DNA of 64,000 nt from Streptomyces sp. A0642 (GCF_004795105.1 NZ_SSBL01000011.1:62001-126000); one strand, 5' to 3'; counted from the first letter of the stretch, positions 35,181-44,274 are shown. The notes: generated from the letters alone by a model not told the origin. Numbers and translations are program-made.

Positions 35181-35261
35181 ATGCTCACTGTGACCTCTGA
35201 CAACGTGCTGAGCAGTCCCCGCACGCCTGCGAATCCGAGGAGCATGTTTTGCTCACTGTGA
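35181..35261 (+). other. Partial duplication of the xthA 5' end with a 26-codon frame
   Basis: The segment 35182-35206 repeats the first coding bases of xthA (35250-35274) with two mismatches in 25. It begins with ATG and gives MLTVTSDNVLSSP... (26 codons), overlapping the real xthA start. It may be a duplication scar or a leader peptide. Confidence 0.5.
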
Positions 35262-36064
35262 CCTCCGTCAACGTTAACGGTCTCCGCGCCGCCGCGAAGA
35301 AGGGCTTCGTCGAGTGGCTGGCGCGGACCGACGCCGACGTGATCTGCCTCCAGGAGGTGCGCGCCGAGCCGCAGCAGCTGCCCGCCGAGGTGCGTGAGCC
35401 CGAGGGCTGGCACACCGTCCACGCGCCGGCCGCCGCGAAGGGCCGCGCCGGGGTCTCGGTCTACTCCCGGCGGGCGCCGGAGCGCGTCCAGATCGGCTTC
35501 GGCGGCTTCGGGGGCGCGGAGGGCGAGGAGTTCGACGCGAGCGGCCGGTACGTCGAGATCGACCTGCCGGGTGTCACGGTCGCGAGCCTGTACCTGCCCT
35601 CCGGCGAGGTCGGCACGGAGAGGCAGGACGAGAAGGAGCGCTTCATGGCGGCCTTCCTCCCCTACCTCATCGGCCTCAAGGCGCGTGCCGCCGCCGAGGG
35701 CCGGGAGGTCGTGGTGTGCGGTGACTGGAACATCGCCCACCAGGAGGCCGACCTCAAGAACTGGAAGGCCAACAGGAAGAGCTCCGGCTTCCTCCCCGAG
35801 GAGCGGGAGTGGCTGACGCGGGTCTTCGCCGAGGCCGCGTACGTCGATGTCGTACGCGCCCTGCACCCGGACGTGGAGGGGCCGTACTCGTGGTGGTCCT
35901 ACCGCGGGCGCGCCTTCGACAACGACACGGGATGGCGCATCGACTACCAGGTGGCGACGCCCGGCCTCGCCGCACGCGCGGTGAAGGCCCTGGTGGAGCG
36001 GGCCGCCACGCACGGGGAGCGGTGGAGCGACCACGCGCCGGTGACGGTGGTGTACGAGCGGTAG
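35249..36064 (+). CDS. xthA: Exodeoxyribonuclease III
   Basis: A 271-residue ExoIII/AP endonuclease for base-excision repair. Motifs of the family are all present: SVNVNGLRAA (Asn), ICLQEVRAEP (metal-binding Glu), VVCGDWNIAH (Asp/Asn), WRIDYQVATP, and the catalytic SDHAPV at the end. The TTG at 35249 has CGAGGAG ten bases upstream and matches the family start MLTVTSVNVNG. Confidence 0.94.
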   Translation: MLTVTSVNVNGLRAAAKKGFVEWLARTDADVICLQEVRAEPQQLPAEVREPEGWHTVHAPAAAKGRAGVSVYSRRAPERVQIGFGGFGGAEGEEFDASGRYVEIDLPGVTVASLYLPSGEVGTERQDEKERFMAAFLPYLIGLKARAAAEGREVVVCGDWNIAHQEADLKNWKANRKSSGFLPEEREWLTRVFAEAAYVDVVRALHPDVEGPYSWWSYRGRAFDNDTGWRIDYQVATPGLAARAVKALVERAATHGERWSDHAPVTVVYER

Positions 36065-36110
36065 GCCCCGGCGCGCGGAGGGGTATGGCGCCTCCTGGCA
36101 GAGGCGCGGG

Positions 36111-36785
36111 TTACGCCGGCGGCCGCGGCGCCTCCGCCTCGCGGCGCAGGCGCCGGTCCAGGGCCATGGAGAGTTCCGCGTCCACCACCGCCCGGGCCAG
36201 GGGGCGCAGTTGGGGCGGTTCCGGTTCGGCGCTGTGGGCGCGCAGGGTGGCGACGAAGAGGTCGGCCAGGGCGTCCGCGTGCTCGCGGACGCGGCGGCCG
36301 GAGGCGAGCACCTCGGCGAGCGGGACGCCTTCGCGTACGAGCTCGGCCGAGACCTCCAGGAGGCGGCGGCTGATGTGCACGATCTCGTCGCCGTCCGTGC
36401 CGAGGTAGCCCAGCTCCATGGCCGTCGCCAGGTTCTCGGGCGTGGACTCGTCCTGGAAGTAGTCCGCCAGCTGCTCGGGGGTGAGCCGGACCGGGGTCTC
36501 CTCGGTCGGTTCGCCCAGGCCCAGCACCTCGGCGACATCGCGGCCGCTCTCGAAGGTCCGGGCCAGGTCGGCGATGCCGGTGAGGGTGTGGCCGCGCTCC
36601 AGCAGGCCGGTGATGGTGCGCAGGCGGGCCAGGTGGTGGTCGTCGTACCAGGCGATGCGGCCCTCGCGCCTGGGTGGCGAGATCAGGCCGCGTTCCCGGT
36701 AGAAGCGCACGGTCCGGACGGGGATGCCGGCTTCCTTCGCCAGCTCCTCCATGCGGTATTCGCGGTGTTCGCGTCCTTCTGCCAC
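36111..36785 (-). CDS. MerR family transcriptional regulator
   Basis: A 224-residue MerR protein. The winged helix (MEELAKEAGIPVRTVRFYRERGLISPPRREGRIAWYDDHHLARL, split by position about 11-54) is typical. The C-terminal part is a long helical ligand or effector domain. It is divergent from the BVMO operon, so it probably controls it. No Cys pattern for a metal sensor is seen. Confidence 0.9.
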   Translation of the reverse strand: MAEGREHREYRMEELAKEAGIPVRTVRFYRERGLISPPRREGRIAWYDDHHLARLRTITGLLERGHTLTGIADLARTFESGRDVAEVLGLGEPTEETPVRLTPEQLADYFQDESTPENLATAMELGYLGTDGDEIVHISRRLLEVSAELVREGVPLAEVLASGRRVREHADALADLFVATLRAHSAEPEPPQLRPLARAVVDAELSMALDRRLRREAEAPRPPA

Positions 36786-36828
36786 CCCCGCACCCTACCG
36801 GCCTCCCCGTGACGGACGCCGCTTGTTG

Positions 36829-36914
36829 TACCGCCGGTAACTTTCCCTCGCCGCACCCCTACCCATCGGTACGAAGCTGCTCTAGTCTCCCAACAATGCC
36901 AGTGATTGCTGGCA
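36829..36914. promoter_or_regulatory. Palindromes between MerR gene and BVMO operon
   Basis: Two inverted repeats occur: TACCG-C-CGGTA (36829-36839) and TGCCAG-N6-CTGGCA (36897-36914). A TAGTCT -10-like box sits at 36883-36888. Either palindrome may be an operator for the MerR regulator. Confidence 0.4.
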
Positions 36915-36945
36915 GAGTCGTGGGACGTACGCGGGAGGCGGCAGC

Positions 36946-38466
36946 ATGGCCCAGCACGAGCATGTACGCGTGGCGGTGATCGGATCCGGATTCGGGGGTC
37001 TGGGGGCCGCCGTCCGGCTGCGCCGCGAAGGCGTCACCGATTTCGTGATCCTGGAGCGGGCCGGATCGGTCGGCGGCACCTGGCGCGACAACGAATACCC
37101 CGGCTGCGCCTGCGACGTGCCGTCCCACCTCTACTCGTTCTCCTTCGCGCCCAACCCCGAGTGGCCGCGCACCTTCTCCGGGCAGAAGCACATCCGCGCC
37201 TACCTGGAGCACGTCGCGGACACCTTCGGCCTCCGGCCGCACCTCAGGCTGAACCACGAGGTGAGCGTGATGCGCTGGGACAACGACGAGCTGCACTGGG
37301 TCATCGAGTGCGCGAACGGCACGACGGTCGTCGCCGACGTCGTCGTCTCCGCGACCGGCCCGCTCTCCGACCCGAAGATGCCCGACATACCGGGGCTCGC
37401 CGACTTCCCCGGCAAGGTCTTCCACTCCGCCCGCTGGGACCACGACGCCGATCTGGCCGGCAAGCGCGTCGCGATGATCGGCACCGGCGCCTCCGCGATC
37501 CAGATCGTGCCGTCGATCCAGCGAGAGGTGGGCAGGCTGACCCTCTTCCAGCGCACCCCGCCGTGGGTCATGCCCCGCATGGACCGCGCCATCAGCGGCG
37601 CAGAGCGCTGGCTGCACCGCACGCTCCCCTTCACCGGCACCGCCCGCCGCGGACTGCTCTGGGGCATACGGGAGTTGCAGGTCGGCGCCTTCACCAAGCA
37701 CCCGGACCAGCTGGGCCTGGTCGAGCGCATAGCCAAGGCCAACATGGCCCGGGCGATCAAGGACCCGGCGCTGCGGGCCAAGCTGACCCCCTCGTACCGC
37801 ATCGGCTGCAAGCGCATCCTGCTCTCCAGCGCCTACTACCCGGCGCTCGCGCAGCCCAACGTGGACGTGGTCGCCTCCGGCCTCGCCGAGGTGCGCGGCT
37901 CCACGGTCGTCGCCTCGGACGGTACGGAGACCGAGGTCGACGCGATCATCTTCGGCACCGGCTTCCACGTCACCGACATGCCGATCGCCGAGCGGGTGGT
38001 GGGTGCGGACGGCATCACGCTCACCGAGTCCTGGAAGGACGGCATGCAGGCGCTGCGCGGCGCGAGCGCGGCCGGCTTCCCCAACTGGATGACGATCATC
38101 GGTCCCAACACCGGGCTCGGCAACTCGTCCATGATCCTGATGATCGAGTCCCAGCTGAACTACATGGCCGACTACCTGCGCCAGTTGAACGTGCTGGGCG
38201 GCCGCGTCGCGCTCGACGCGCGCCCCTCGGCCGTCGGCGCCTGGAACCGCCGCGTCCAGGAGCGCATGAAGCGCACGGTCTGGAACACCGGCGGCTGCAC
38301 CAGCTGGTACCTGGACGCCAGTGGCCGCAACACCACGGTCTGGCCGGGCACCACCGCCGAATTCCGCACGGCCACGCGGGAGGTCGACCTCTCGGAGTAC
38401 GAGGTCGTACGGGTCACCGCGCAGCGGGACGCGAAGAAGGCCGTCGCCGAGGAGGTGGCGGGATGA
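36946..38466 (+). CDS. Flavin-containing Baeyer-Villiger monooxygenase
   Basis: A 506-residue FAD/NADPH monooxygenase. It has two Rossmann motifs (GSGFGGLG at about 13-20; GTGASA at about 181) and the BVMO fingerprint FPGKVFHSARWDHD (FxGxxxHxxxW) between them. GGTWRDNEYPGCACDVPSHLYSFSF (given in part) is typical of the family. It would insert oxygen beside a ketone to give an ester. It leads a three-gene operon with a hydrolase and an SDR. Confidence 0.92.
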   Translation: MAQHEHVRVAVIGSGFGGLGAAVRLRREGVTDFVILERAGSVGGTWRDNEYPGCACDVPSHLYSFSFAPNPEWPRTFSGQKHIRAYLEHVADTFGLRPHLRLNHEVSVMRWDNDELHWVIECANGTTVVADVVVSATGPLSDPKMPDIPGLADFPGKVFHSARWDHDADLAGKRVAMIGTGASAIQIVPSIQREVGRLTLFQRTPPWVMPRMDRAISGAERWLHRTLPFTGTARRGLLWGIRELQVGAFTKHPDQLGLVERIAKANMARAIKDPALRAKLTPSYRIGCKRILLSSAYYPALAQPNVDVVASGLAEVRGSTVVASDGTETEVDAIIFGTGFHVTDMPIAERVVGADGITLTESWKDGMQALRGASAAGFPNWMTIIGPNTGLGNSSMILMIESQLNYMADYLRQLNVLGGRVALDARPSAVGAWNRRVQERMKRTVWNTGGCTSWYLDASGRNTTVWPGTTAEFRTATREVDLSEYEVVRVTAQRDAKKAVAEEVAG

Positions 38467-39389
38467 GCCGGCTCCTTCCCGTGCGGGAACTGATGGCCGT
38501 CTCCGCCGACGGCTCGCGCATCCACGTCGAGGTGCACGGACAGGACGGCGCCCCCGCCGTGGTCCTGGCCCACGGCTGGACCTGCAACACCCGCTTCTGG
38601 GACGCGCAGATACGGGACCTCGCCGTGGACCACCGCGTCATCGCCTACGACCAGCGCGGCCACGGAACCTCTCCCGAGGCGGGGCGCGGGGGCTACACCA
38701 CCGACGCGCTGGCCGACGACCTCGAAGCGGTCCTCGCCGCCACGCTCGCCCCGGGCGAGAAGGCCGTGCTGGCCGGGCACTCCATGGGCGGGATGACGAT
38801 CATGTCCGCCTCGCGGCGCGCGGGGCTGCGCGAGCACGCGGCCGCCGTCCTGCTGTGCAGCACGGGGAGTTCCCGGCTGCTCGCGGAATCGCTCGTCCTG
38901 CCGATGCGGCCCGGCGCCGTGCGGACCAGGATGACGCGTGCGATCCTCGGGGCGCGGGCACCGCTCGGACCGGTCACACCGGTCTCCCGGCGCATCCTCA
39001 AGTACGCGACGATGGGCGCCGGTTCGGCCCCGGACCGGGTCGACGCCTGCGCACGGATCGTGCACGCCTGCCCGCGGGCGGCCCGCGTCGCCTGGGGGCA
39101 CGTGCTCGCGGACCTCGATCTCGAGGAAGGGGTACGGGAATTGAGGGTGCCCACTGCGGTGATCGCGGGCACGGACGACCGGTTGACCCCGCCCGTCCTC
39201 GCCCGGGCGCTCGCGGCCGCGCTGCCCGACTGTCTCGGCCTCACCGAGCTGACGGGCATGGGCCACATGACACCGGTCGAGGCGCCGGAGATCGTCACGG
39301 CGAAGATCCGGGAACTGGTGACCACGTACCTCCCGGTGCGGGGCACGACCGACGCCGAGGGCGTCTCGGGCAAGGAGGAGGTCGTATGA
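38463..39389 (+). CDS. Alpha/beta hydrolase (LipR-like esterase)
   Basis: A 308-residue hydrolase with VVLAHGWTCNTRFW, nucleophile elbow GHSMGGMT, the acid loop VIAGTDDRLTPP and catalytic His GMGHMTPVEAPE. The start overlaps the BVMO stop (ATGA). In the inferred pathway it would cleave the ester made by the monooxygenase. Confidence 0.92.
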   Translation: MSRLLPVRELMAVSADGSRIHVEVHGQDGAPAVVLAHGWTCNTRFWDAQIRDLAVDHRVIAYDQRGHGTSPEAGRGGYTTDALADDLEAVLAATLAPGEKAVLAGHSMGGMTIMSASRRAGLREHAAAVLLCSTGSSRLLAESLVLPMRPGAVRTRMTRAILGARAPLGPVTPVSRRILKYATMGAGSAPDRVDACARIVHACPRAARVAWGHVLADLDLEEGVRELRVPTAVIAGTDDRLTPPVLARALAAALPDCLGLTELTGMGHMTPVEAPEIVTAKIRELVTTYLPVRGTTDAEGVSGKEEVV

Positions 39390-40291
39390 GCGGCAGTCGG
39401 AGTCTTGAGGGACAGGTCGTCGTCGTCACGGGCGCGGCGCGCGGGGTGGGTGAGCTGCTGGCGCGCAAGCTGTCGGCGCGCGGGGCGAAGCTGGCGCTGG
39501 TCGGCCTGGAGCCGGACGAGCTGAAGAAGGTCTCCGAGCGGCTGCACGGGGACAGCGACCACTGGCACGCGGACGTCACCGACCACGAGGCGATGGAGCG
39601 GGTCGCGCAGGAGGTCAAGGAGCGCTTCGGGAAGGTGGACATCGTCGTCGCCAACGCGGGCGTGGCCACCGGCGGACCGTTCGTCGACTCCGATCCGGTG
39701 GCCTGGCGGCGGGTCATCGAGGTCAACCTGATCGGCGGCGCGGTCACCGGCCGGGCGTTCCTGCCGGTCCTGATGGAGAGCCGCGGCTACTTCCTCCAGA
39801 TAGCCTCGCTCGCCGCGATCACACCCGCGCCGATGATGACCGCGTACTGCGCCTCCAAGTCGGGCGTCGAGGCGTTCGCGCACAGCCTGCGGGCGGAGGT
39901 CGGCTACCGGGGCGTGAAGGTCGGCGTCGGCTACCTCTCCTGGACCGACACGGACATGGTGCGCGGCGCGGACGAGGACGACGTGATGCGGGAGCTGCGC
40001 CAGCGGCTGCCGTGGCCGTCCAACCGCACCTACCCGCTGGGCCCGGCCGTCGACCGGATCGTTGCCGGCATCGAGCGGCGCTCGGCGCATGTCTACGCCC
40101 AGTGGTGGCTGCGCGGGATGCAGTCCGTGCGCGGCTACCTGCCGAGCCTGATCGGCGCGGTCGGCCAGCGGGAGATGAAGCGTTTCGGCCCCCGTCTGGA
40201 GGGCGTCGGCAAGGGACTCGTGGGGGCCGGAGGTGCGGCTGACCAGGAGGAACGGGCGGCGCGCCGGGTGTCGGACACGCAGCGTAAGTGA
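39386..40291 (+). CDS. Short-chain dehydrogenase/reductase
   Basis: A 301-residue SDR. It has the cofactor motif VVVVTGAARGVGELLA, VANAGVATGG, and the catalytic Tyr-Lys in AYCASKSGVEAFAHSL with the upstream Ser in QIASLAA. A basic C-terminal extension follows. Its start overlaps the hydrolase stop (ATGA). It could oxidise an alcohol to the ketone that the BVMO uses, or reduce it. Confidence 0.92.
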   Translation: MSGSRSLEGQVVVVTGAARGVGELLARKLSARGAKLALVGLEPDELKKVSERLHGDSDHWHADVTDHEAMERVAQEVKERFGKVDIVVANAGVATGGPFVDSDPVAWRRVIEVNLIGGAVTGRAFLPVLMESRGYFLQIASLAAITPAPMMTAYCASKSGVEAFAHSLRAEVGYRGVKVGVGYLSWTDTDMVRGADEDDVMRELRQRLPWPSNRTYPLGPAVDRIVAGIERRSAHVYAQWWLRGMQSVRGYLPSLIGAVGQREMKRFGPRLEGVGKGLVGAGGAADQEERAARRVSDTQRK

Positions 40292-40379
40292 TCGAAATGC
40301 GCTGAATGTCCGGTCGTGTCAGTCTGGTCGAGGCCCCGACGGGGCCATCCCCACGCACCCCCACATAGGAGTGAACAGC

Positions 40380-40598
40380 ATGGGCATCGCCGACCAGTTC
40401 AAGGACAAGGCGCAGGAGCTTGCCGACCAGGGCCAGAAGAAGATGAAGGGCGGCAAGGGCGACAACCAGCGCCAGGGCCAGGGCCAGGGCCAGGACCGTC
40501 GTCAGGACGCGTCCGACCGGGCTCGCCAGGCGTCCGAGCAGGGTCGCGACCGCGTCCAGGGTGCGGCGGACGACGTGCAGGAGCGCTTCGACCGCTGA
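40380..40598 (+). CDS. Small hydrophilic stress-type protein
   Basis: A 72-residue, highly charged protein (MGIADQFKDKAQELADQGQK, then a QGQGQGQ run and amphipathic RARQASEQGRDRVQGAADDV). It resembles CsbD-like or other small stress proteins of Streptomyces, often induced on osmotic or general stress. AGGAG sits 11 bases before the ATG. Exact family not assigned. Confidence 0.7.
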   Translation: MGIADQFKDKAQELADQGQKKMKGGKGDNQRQGQGQGQDRRQDASDRARQASEQGRDRVQGAADDVQERFDR

Positions 40599-40640
40599 CG
40601 TCGCGCCTCTGAGCGTTGCGTACTGAGGGGCGTGCCCGGG

Positions 40641-41135
40641 TCATTCCGGGTGCGCCCCTTCCGCGTCCTGCCGCGCGGTGAGATCCGCCCTCGGCGCGCG
40701 CGGGCCGCGGTACGGCATGGTGCGGCTGAAGACGAGGTTGGTGGTGGTGCTCCCGAACTCGGCCAGCACGTCGACGATTTCCTCCAGGTGGGTCATCGAC
40801 GTGGCCGCCACCTTGAGGACGTAGCAGTCGTCCCCGGTGGTGCGCAGGCACTCCAGGACCTCCGGGCGCTCGTCGAGCAGCCGGCGCAACGGCTCGTGCC
40901 GGCTCCCCGGGTACTTCAGCCGTACGACGGCCAGGGCCACATATCCGGCCCGCTCCAGATCCACCTCGGCCCGGTACCCCGTGACGACCCCGGTCGCCTC
41001 CAGCCGCCGCACCCGTTCCGTGGTCGCCGACGCGCTCAGGTTCACCCGCCGGGCCAGCTCCGTGAAGGCGATCCTGCCGTCCCGCTGGAGCTCGTCGAGG
41101 ATCGCCCAGTCGGTCGCGTCGAGATTCTCGGCCAT
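40641..41135 (-). CDS. Lrp/AsnC family transcriptional regulator
   Basis: A 164-residue Lrp/AsnC protein. An N-terminal helix-turn-helix (LDATDWAILDELQRDGRIAF and RRVNLSASATTERVRRLEATGVV) is joined to a RAM ligand domain (ALAVVRLKYPGSRHEPLRRLL, CLRTTGDDCYVLKVAATS). Divergent from the LLM oxidoreductase with about 95 bp between, so it may regulate it. Amino-acid ligands are usual for the family. Confidence 0.9.
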   Translation of the reverse strand: MAENLDATDWAILDELQRDGRIAFTELARRVNLSASATTERVRRLEATGVVTGYRAEVDLERAGYVALAVVRLKYPGSRHEPLRRLLDERPEVLECLRTTGDDCYVLKVAATSMTHLEEIVDVLAEFGSTTTNLVFSRTMPYRGPRAPRADLTARQDAEGAHPE

Positions 41136-41229
41136 CTGCCCAGATTACCGGGGATTCCACGGGCGAACTCCCCCTGGACCGGCAGGAATCTCTTCTGCTG
41201 GGGTGTGCCGCCTGGCTAGGCTCGACCGG

Positions 41230-42081
41230 GTGAAGATCGGCGTGAACGTCCCCAATTTCGGACCCGGCACCGACCCCGGAGTCCTGCGCGACTGGGCCCT
41301 CACCGTGGAGGGCCTGGGCTTCGACCTGCTGATGCTCTCCGACCACGTGGCCATCACGCCCGACGTCGCCGAGCGGTATCCGGCCCCCTTCTACGAGCCT
41401 TTCACCACCCTGTCCTGGCTCGCCGGCCTCACCACCCGGGTGGGGCTCGGTACGACGGTGCTCATCGCCCCGTACCGGCACGCGCTGCTGACCGCCCGGA
41501 TGGCGGCCAATCTGGATGCGCTCAGCGGCGGTCGTCTGGTCCTTGGTGTGGGGGTGGGCTGGGCACGGCAGGAATTCGCCGCCCTCGGCGTCCCCTTCGA
41601 GCAGCGGGGACGGCTGACCGACGGCGTTCTGGGCGACCTGCGGGAAGCCTGGGCCGACACGGCCGCGTACGGGAACGGGCGGATCCCGGTGTGGGTCGGC
41701 GGCAACAGCGACGCGGGCATACGCCGGGCCGTACGGTTCGGGGACGCCTGGCATCCCCTGCGCGGCACGATGCCCTGGCTGCGGGAGGCGGCGGACCGGC
41801 TGAAGTCGGCCGCGTACGAAGAGAACCTCCCCGTCCCCGCGTTGGCGCCCCGGATCGCGCTCCGGCCCACCGCGTCACCGGTCTCCGGCCCGCAACGCCT
41901 CGCCGGTGAGGGCACGATCGACCAGATCATGGACGACCTCGGCCAACTGCGGCTGCTGGGCGCCGAGACGGTCGTCCTCGACCCCTACGACGGCGACCCC
42001 CGCGAGACCAGTCATCCACAGCCGACCCGGCAGGCACTCGCCACGGTGGCCGCGCACTTCTACGCACCGGAGCAGCCATGA
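41230..42081 (+). CDS. LLM class F420-dependent oxidoreductase
   Basis: A 283-residue luciferase-like TIM barrel. It has the N-terminal KIGVNVPNFGPG, SDHVAITPDVAERYP and the substrate-region GGRLVLGVGVGWARQEFAALGV typical of F420-dependent members. A TAGGCT box at 41217-41222, seven bases before the GTG, suggests a leaderless mRNA. The stop overlaps the deaminase start (ATGA). Substrate unknown. Confidence 0.87.
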   Translation: MKIGVNVPNFGPGTDPGVLRDWALTVEGLGFDLLMLSDHVAITPDVAERYPAPFYEPFTTLSWLAGLTTRVGLGTTVLIAPYRHALLTARMAANLDALSGGRLVLGVGVGWARQEFAALGVPFEQRGRLTDGVLGDLREAWADTAAYGNGRIPVWVGGNSDAGIRRAVRFGDAWHPLRGTMPWLREAADRLKSAAYEENLPVPALAPRIALRPTASPVSGPQRLAGEGTIDQIMDDLGQLRLLGAETVVLDPYDGDPRETSHPQPTRQALATVAAHFYAPEQP

Positions 42082-42509
42082 CCCCGTCCGACGACGACCA
42101 CACCCTCCTCAGGCGTGCCATCGCCCTCGCGGCCGAGGCGCGGGACAGCGGGAACCCCCCGTACGGCTCGCTGCTGGCGGCCCCGGACGGGACGGTCCTG
42201 GCGGAGGACCGCAACACGACACTCACCGACCGGGACATCACCGCACACCCCGAGCTGAAGCTCGCGCGGTGGGCCGCCAGGGAGCTGGACGCGGCCACGG
42301 CGGCGGAGACCACGATGTACACCAGCTGCCAGCCGTGCACGATGTGCGAGGCGGTCATCCAGCAGGCGGGGTTGCGCCGGGTGGTCTTCGCGCTCTCCGG
42401 CGAACAGCTCCTGGCCATCAGGCCGGGCAGCGGCCGGCCGCCCGTGCCGCAGGACGGCCCTGCACTGCTGGAGGAGGTGCTGGCGGTGGTCGAGGGCTAC
42501 TACCTCTGA
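42078..42509 (+). CDS. Nucleoside/cytosine deaminase-like zinc hydrolase
   Basis: A 143-residue CDA-fold deaminase with the zinc ligands in PCTMC and the catalytic box as HPE (AHPELKLAR) in place of the usual HAE, and GNPPYGSLL near the N-terminus. It probably deaminates guanine, cytosine or a modified base. Coupled to the LLM oxidoreductase by ATGA overlap. Confidence 0.88.
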   Translation: MTPSDDDHTLLRRAIALAAEARDSGNPPYGSLLAAPDGTVLAEDRNTTLTDRDITAHPELKLARWAARELDAATAAETTMYTSCQPCTMCEAVIQQAGLRRVVFALSGEQLLAIRPGSGRPPVPQDGPALLEEVLAVVEGYYL

Positions 42510-42575
42510 CCACCGAGCGTCCGGCTGGGCAGGACGCCTCTCCCGGGCCGGGATGCCCGCGTCGGGGCGGTGAGC

Positions 42576-43508
42576 TCAGTGGGCGATGCCGTCGATCAGC
42601 TCGCGCGCGCCCTGGCGCAGCAGCGCGACGGCGACCGAGGTGCCGAGGGTGGCGGGGTCGAGGCGGCCGGCCCACTCGTGCGCGTTGAGGACCGTCTTGC
42701 CGTCGGGCGTGAACACCTTTGCGCGCAAGGAGAGTTCACCGCTTCCCTCGGCCTGGGCGTACCCGGCGATGGGGCTGTTGCAGTGGCCCTGGAGGACGTG
42801 CAGGAACATGCGCTCGGCCGTCGTCTCGCGGTGGGTCGCGGGGTCGCCGAGTCCGCTCACGAGGTCGATGAGGCCGGTGTCGCCCTCGCGGCACTGGAGG
42901 GCGAGGACTCCGGCGCCGATCGGCGGGCACATCACCTCGGTCGACAGCACCTCGGTGATCACGTCGGTGCGGCCGATGCGTTCCAGGCCGGAGGCGGCCA
43001 GGAGCAGTGCGTCGGCCTCGCCCGCCGCGAGCTTCTCCAGGCGCCGGTTCGCGTTGCCCCGCATGGGGACGCAGACCAGGTGGGGGTGGGAGGCGGCGAG
43101 CTGGGCGCTGCGCCGCACGGACGACGTGCCGACCCGGGTGCCGGGCGGGAGCTCGCCGAGGCGGAGTCCGGCCGGGTGGATGAGCGCGTCGCGGATGTCG
43201 TCGCGCCTGAGGAACGCGGCGAACGTCGTGCCCGCGGGCAGCGGTCGGTCGGCCGGGATGTCCTTGACGCAGTGGACGGCGAGGTCGGCCTCGCCCGCGA
43301 GGAGCGCTTGGTCGACTTCCTTGGTGAACGCGCCCTTGCCCTCCACGGCACTGAGGTCGCCCATCCACGTGTCGCCGGTCGTCTTGACCGGGACGACCTC
43401 GGTGCGGATGCCGGGGTGCAGCGCGCCCAGCTCGGCTCGTACGCGCTCCACCTGGGCGAGGGCCATGGGCGAGTCACGGGACACGATGCGGATCAGGGCA
43501 GTGGCCAT
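42576..43508 (-). CDS. hemC: Hydroxymethylbilane synthase (porphobilinogen deaminase)
   Basis: A 310-residue HemC that joins four porphobilinogens into hydroxymethylbilane in haem, sirohaem and corrin synthesis. It has KGAFTKEVDQALL, CVKDIPA (catalytic Asp about 83), GTSSVRRSAQL, and the dipyrromethane-binding Cys (about 243) in GHCNSPIAGYA. It stands alone, without hemA or hemD beside it. Streptomyces usually carry another hemC in a hem cluster, so this may be a paralogue. The ATG 43508 agrees with the family start. Confidence 0.9.
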   Translation of the reverse strand: MATALIRIVSRDSPMALAQVERVRAELGALHPGIRTEVVPVKTTGDTWMGDLSAVEGKGAFTKEVDQALLAGEADLAVHCVKDIPADRPLPAGTTFAAFLRRDDIRDALIHPAGLRLGELPPGTRVGTSSVRRSAQLAASHPHLVCVPMRGNANRRLEKLAAGEADALLLAASGLERIGRTDVITEVLSTEVMCPPIGAGVLALQCREGDTGLIDLVSGLGDPATHRETTAERMFLHVLQGHCNSPIAGYAQAEGSGELSLRAKVFTPDGKTVLNAHEWAGRLDPATLGTSVAVALLRQGARELIDGIAH

Positions 43509-43785
43509 GCCGCCCACGATAGCCCGTCGGATGCGGGCCCCGGCGAAGTGTCCCGATGCCCACGACGCCGCCGTGCCAACCGAGTTGGCGCGGGAGGGCA
43601 GTTGTGCGAGGAGGCCGGTGACGCGTGGCTGACGGTCGCTGGGCCATGTGGGTTGCGGCAGCGAGTCCTCGACGACGTACGGTCCGCCCCGGCTCCAGCG
43701 GGTCGGCGGAGTCGTCGAGGCGGTGGGACTCTGCGGGGCGGCAGTCGACGTACGCGGCTCGGCGAGGCGCGGTGAGGGCTCGACC

Positions 43786-44274
43786 TCAGCCGCGGTCCCA
43801 CCGGGTGAGTGATTCGTATTCCCCGAACTCGGGAAAGGGCTCCCAGTTGCAGGCGACATCGACTCCCTGACGGCCCTCCCGGGTGGCTTCGGCGCCGGAT
43901 TCCACGGTGCGCCAGACGACGCCGTCGGGCGCGAAGGTGAATGACTCCACGGATTCGGCGTCCGCGTAACCTCCCCGCTCTTCCGAGCCCCCGTAGTCGT
44001 AGGAAAACATCTGTTCGAGAAACAGTGAGTCATCAATGACTGAGAAGGTGTAGTCCAACTCGTTTCGGCCGTATGCATCCATGAAGATCACGGCGGCGTA
44101 TCCGGTCTCCCGTCGGATTTCGACACGCAAGGCCGGAGAGGGCTTTCCGTGAAAGGGCGGAAGGGCGGTGTACAGCTCCCCAGCGGCGTGCCGGGACCGG
44201 GCTTCATCGATTGACAGAGGGTTCATGGGTTGTTCGGAGAGTTCATTCCACTGCTCGCAGTAGGTCCAGGTCAT
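43786..44274 (-). CDS. Putative immunity protein for the upstream toxin
   Basis: A 162-residue, acidic, soluble protein that I cannot place in a named family. It has a beta-strand-rich centre (ALRVEIRRETGYAAVIFMD; ELDYTFSVIDDSLFLEQMFSYDY) and a charged C-terminus. It begins 11 bases after the stop of the toxin-like gene on the same strand, with AGGA nine bases before the ATG. Size, charge and position fit a cognate immunity protein. Its base composition is AT-richer than the window average, like the toxin tip. Confidence 0.6.
   Translation of the reverse strand: MTWTYCEQWNELSEQPMNPLSIDEARSRHAAGELYTALPPFHGKPSPALRVEIRRETGYAAVIFMDAYGRNELDYTFSVIDDSLFLEQMFSYDYGGSEERGGYADAESVESFTFAPDGVVWRTVESGAEATREGRQGVDVACNWEPFPEFGEYESLTRWDRG

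Noticed and set aside
34649..36538. A long minus-strand frame through the xthA region
   Set aside because: Only the 34649-35131 part has a protein family (GNAT); the rest is antisense to xthA and out of frame with the MerR gene.
43509..43785. A gene between hemC and the immunity-like gene
   Set aside because: The open frame upstream of hemC has no family or ribosome site and is interrupted in composition; treated as spacer.
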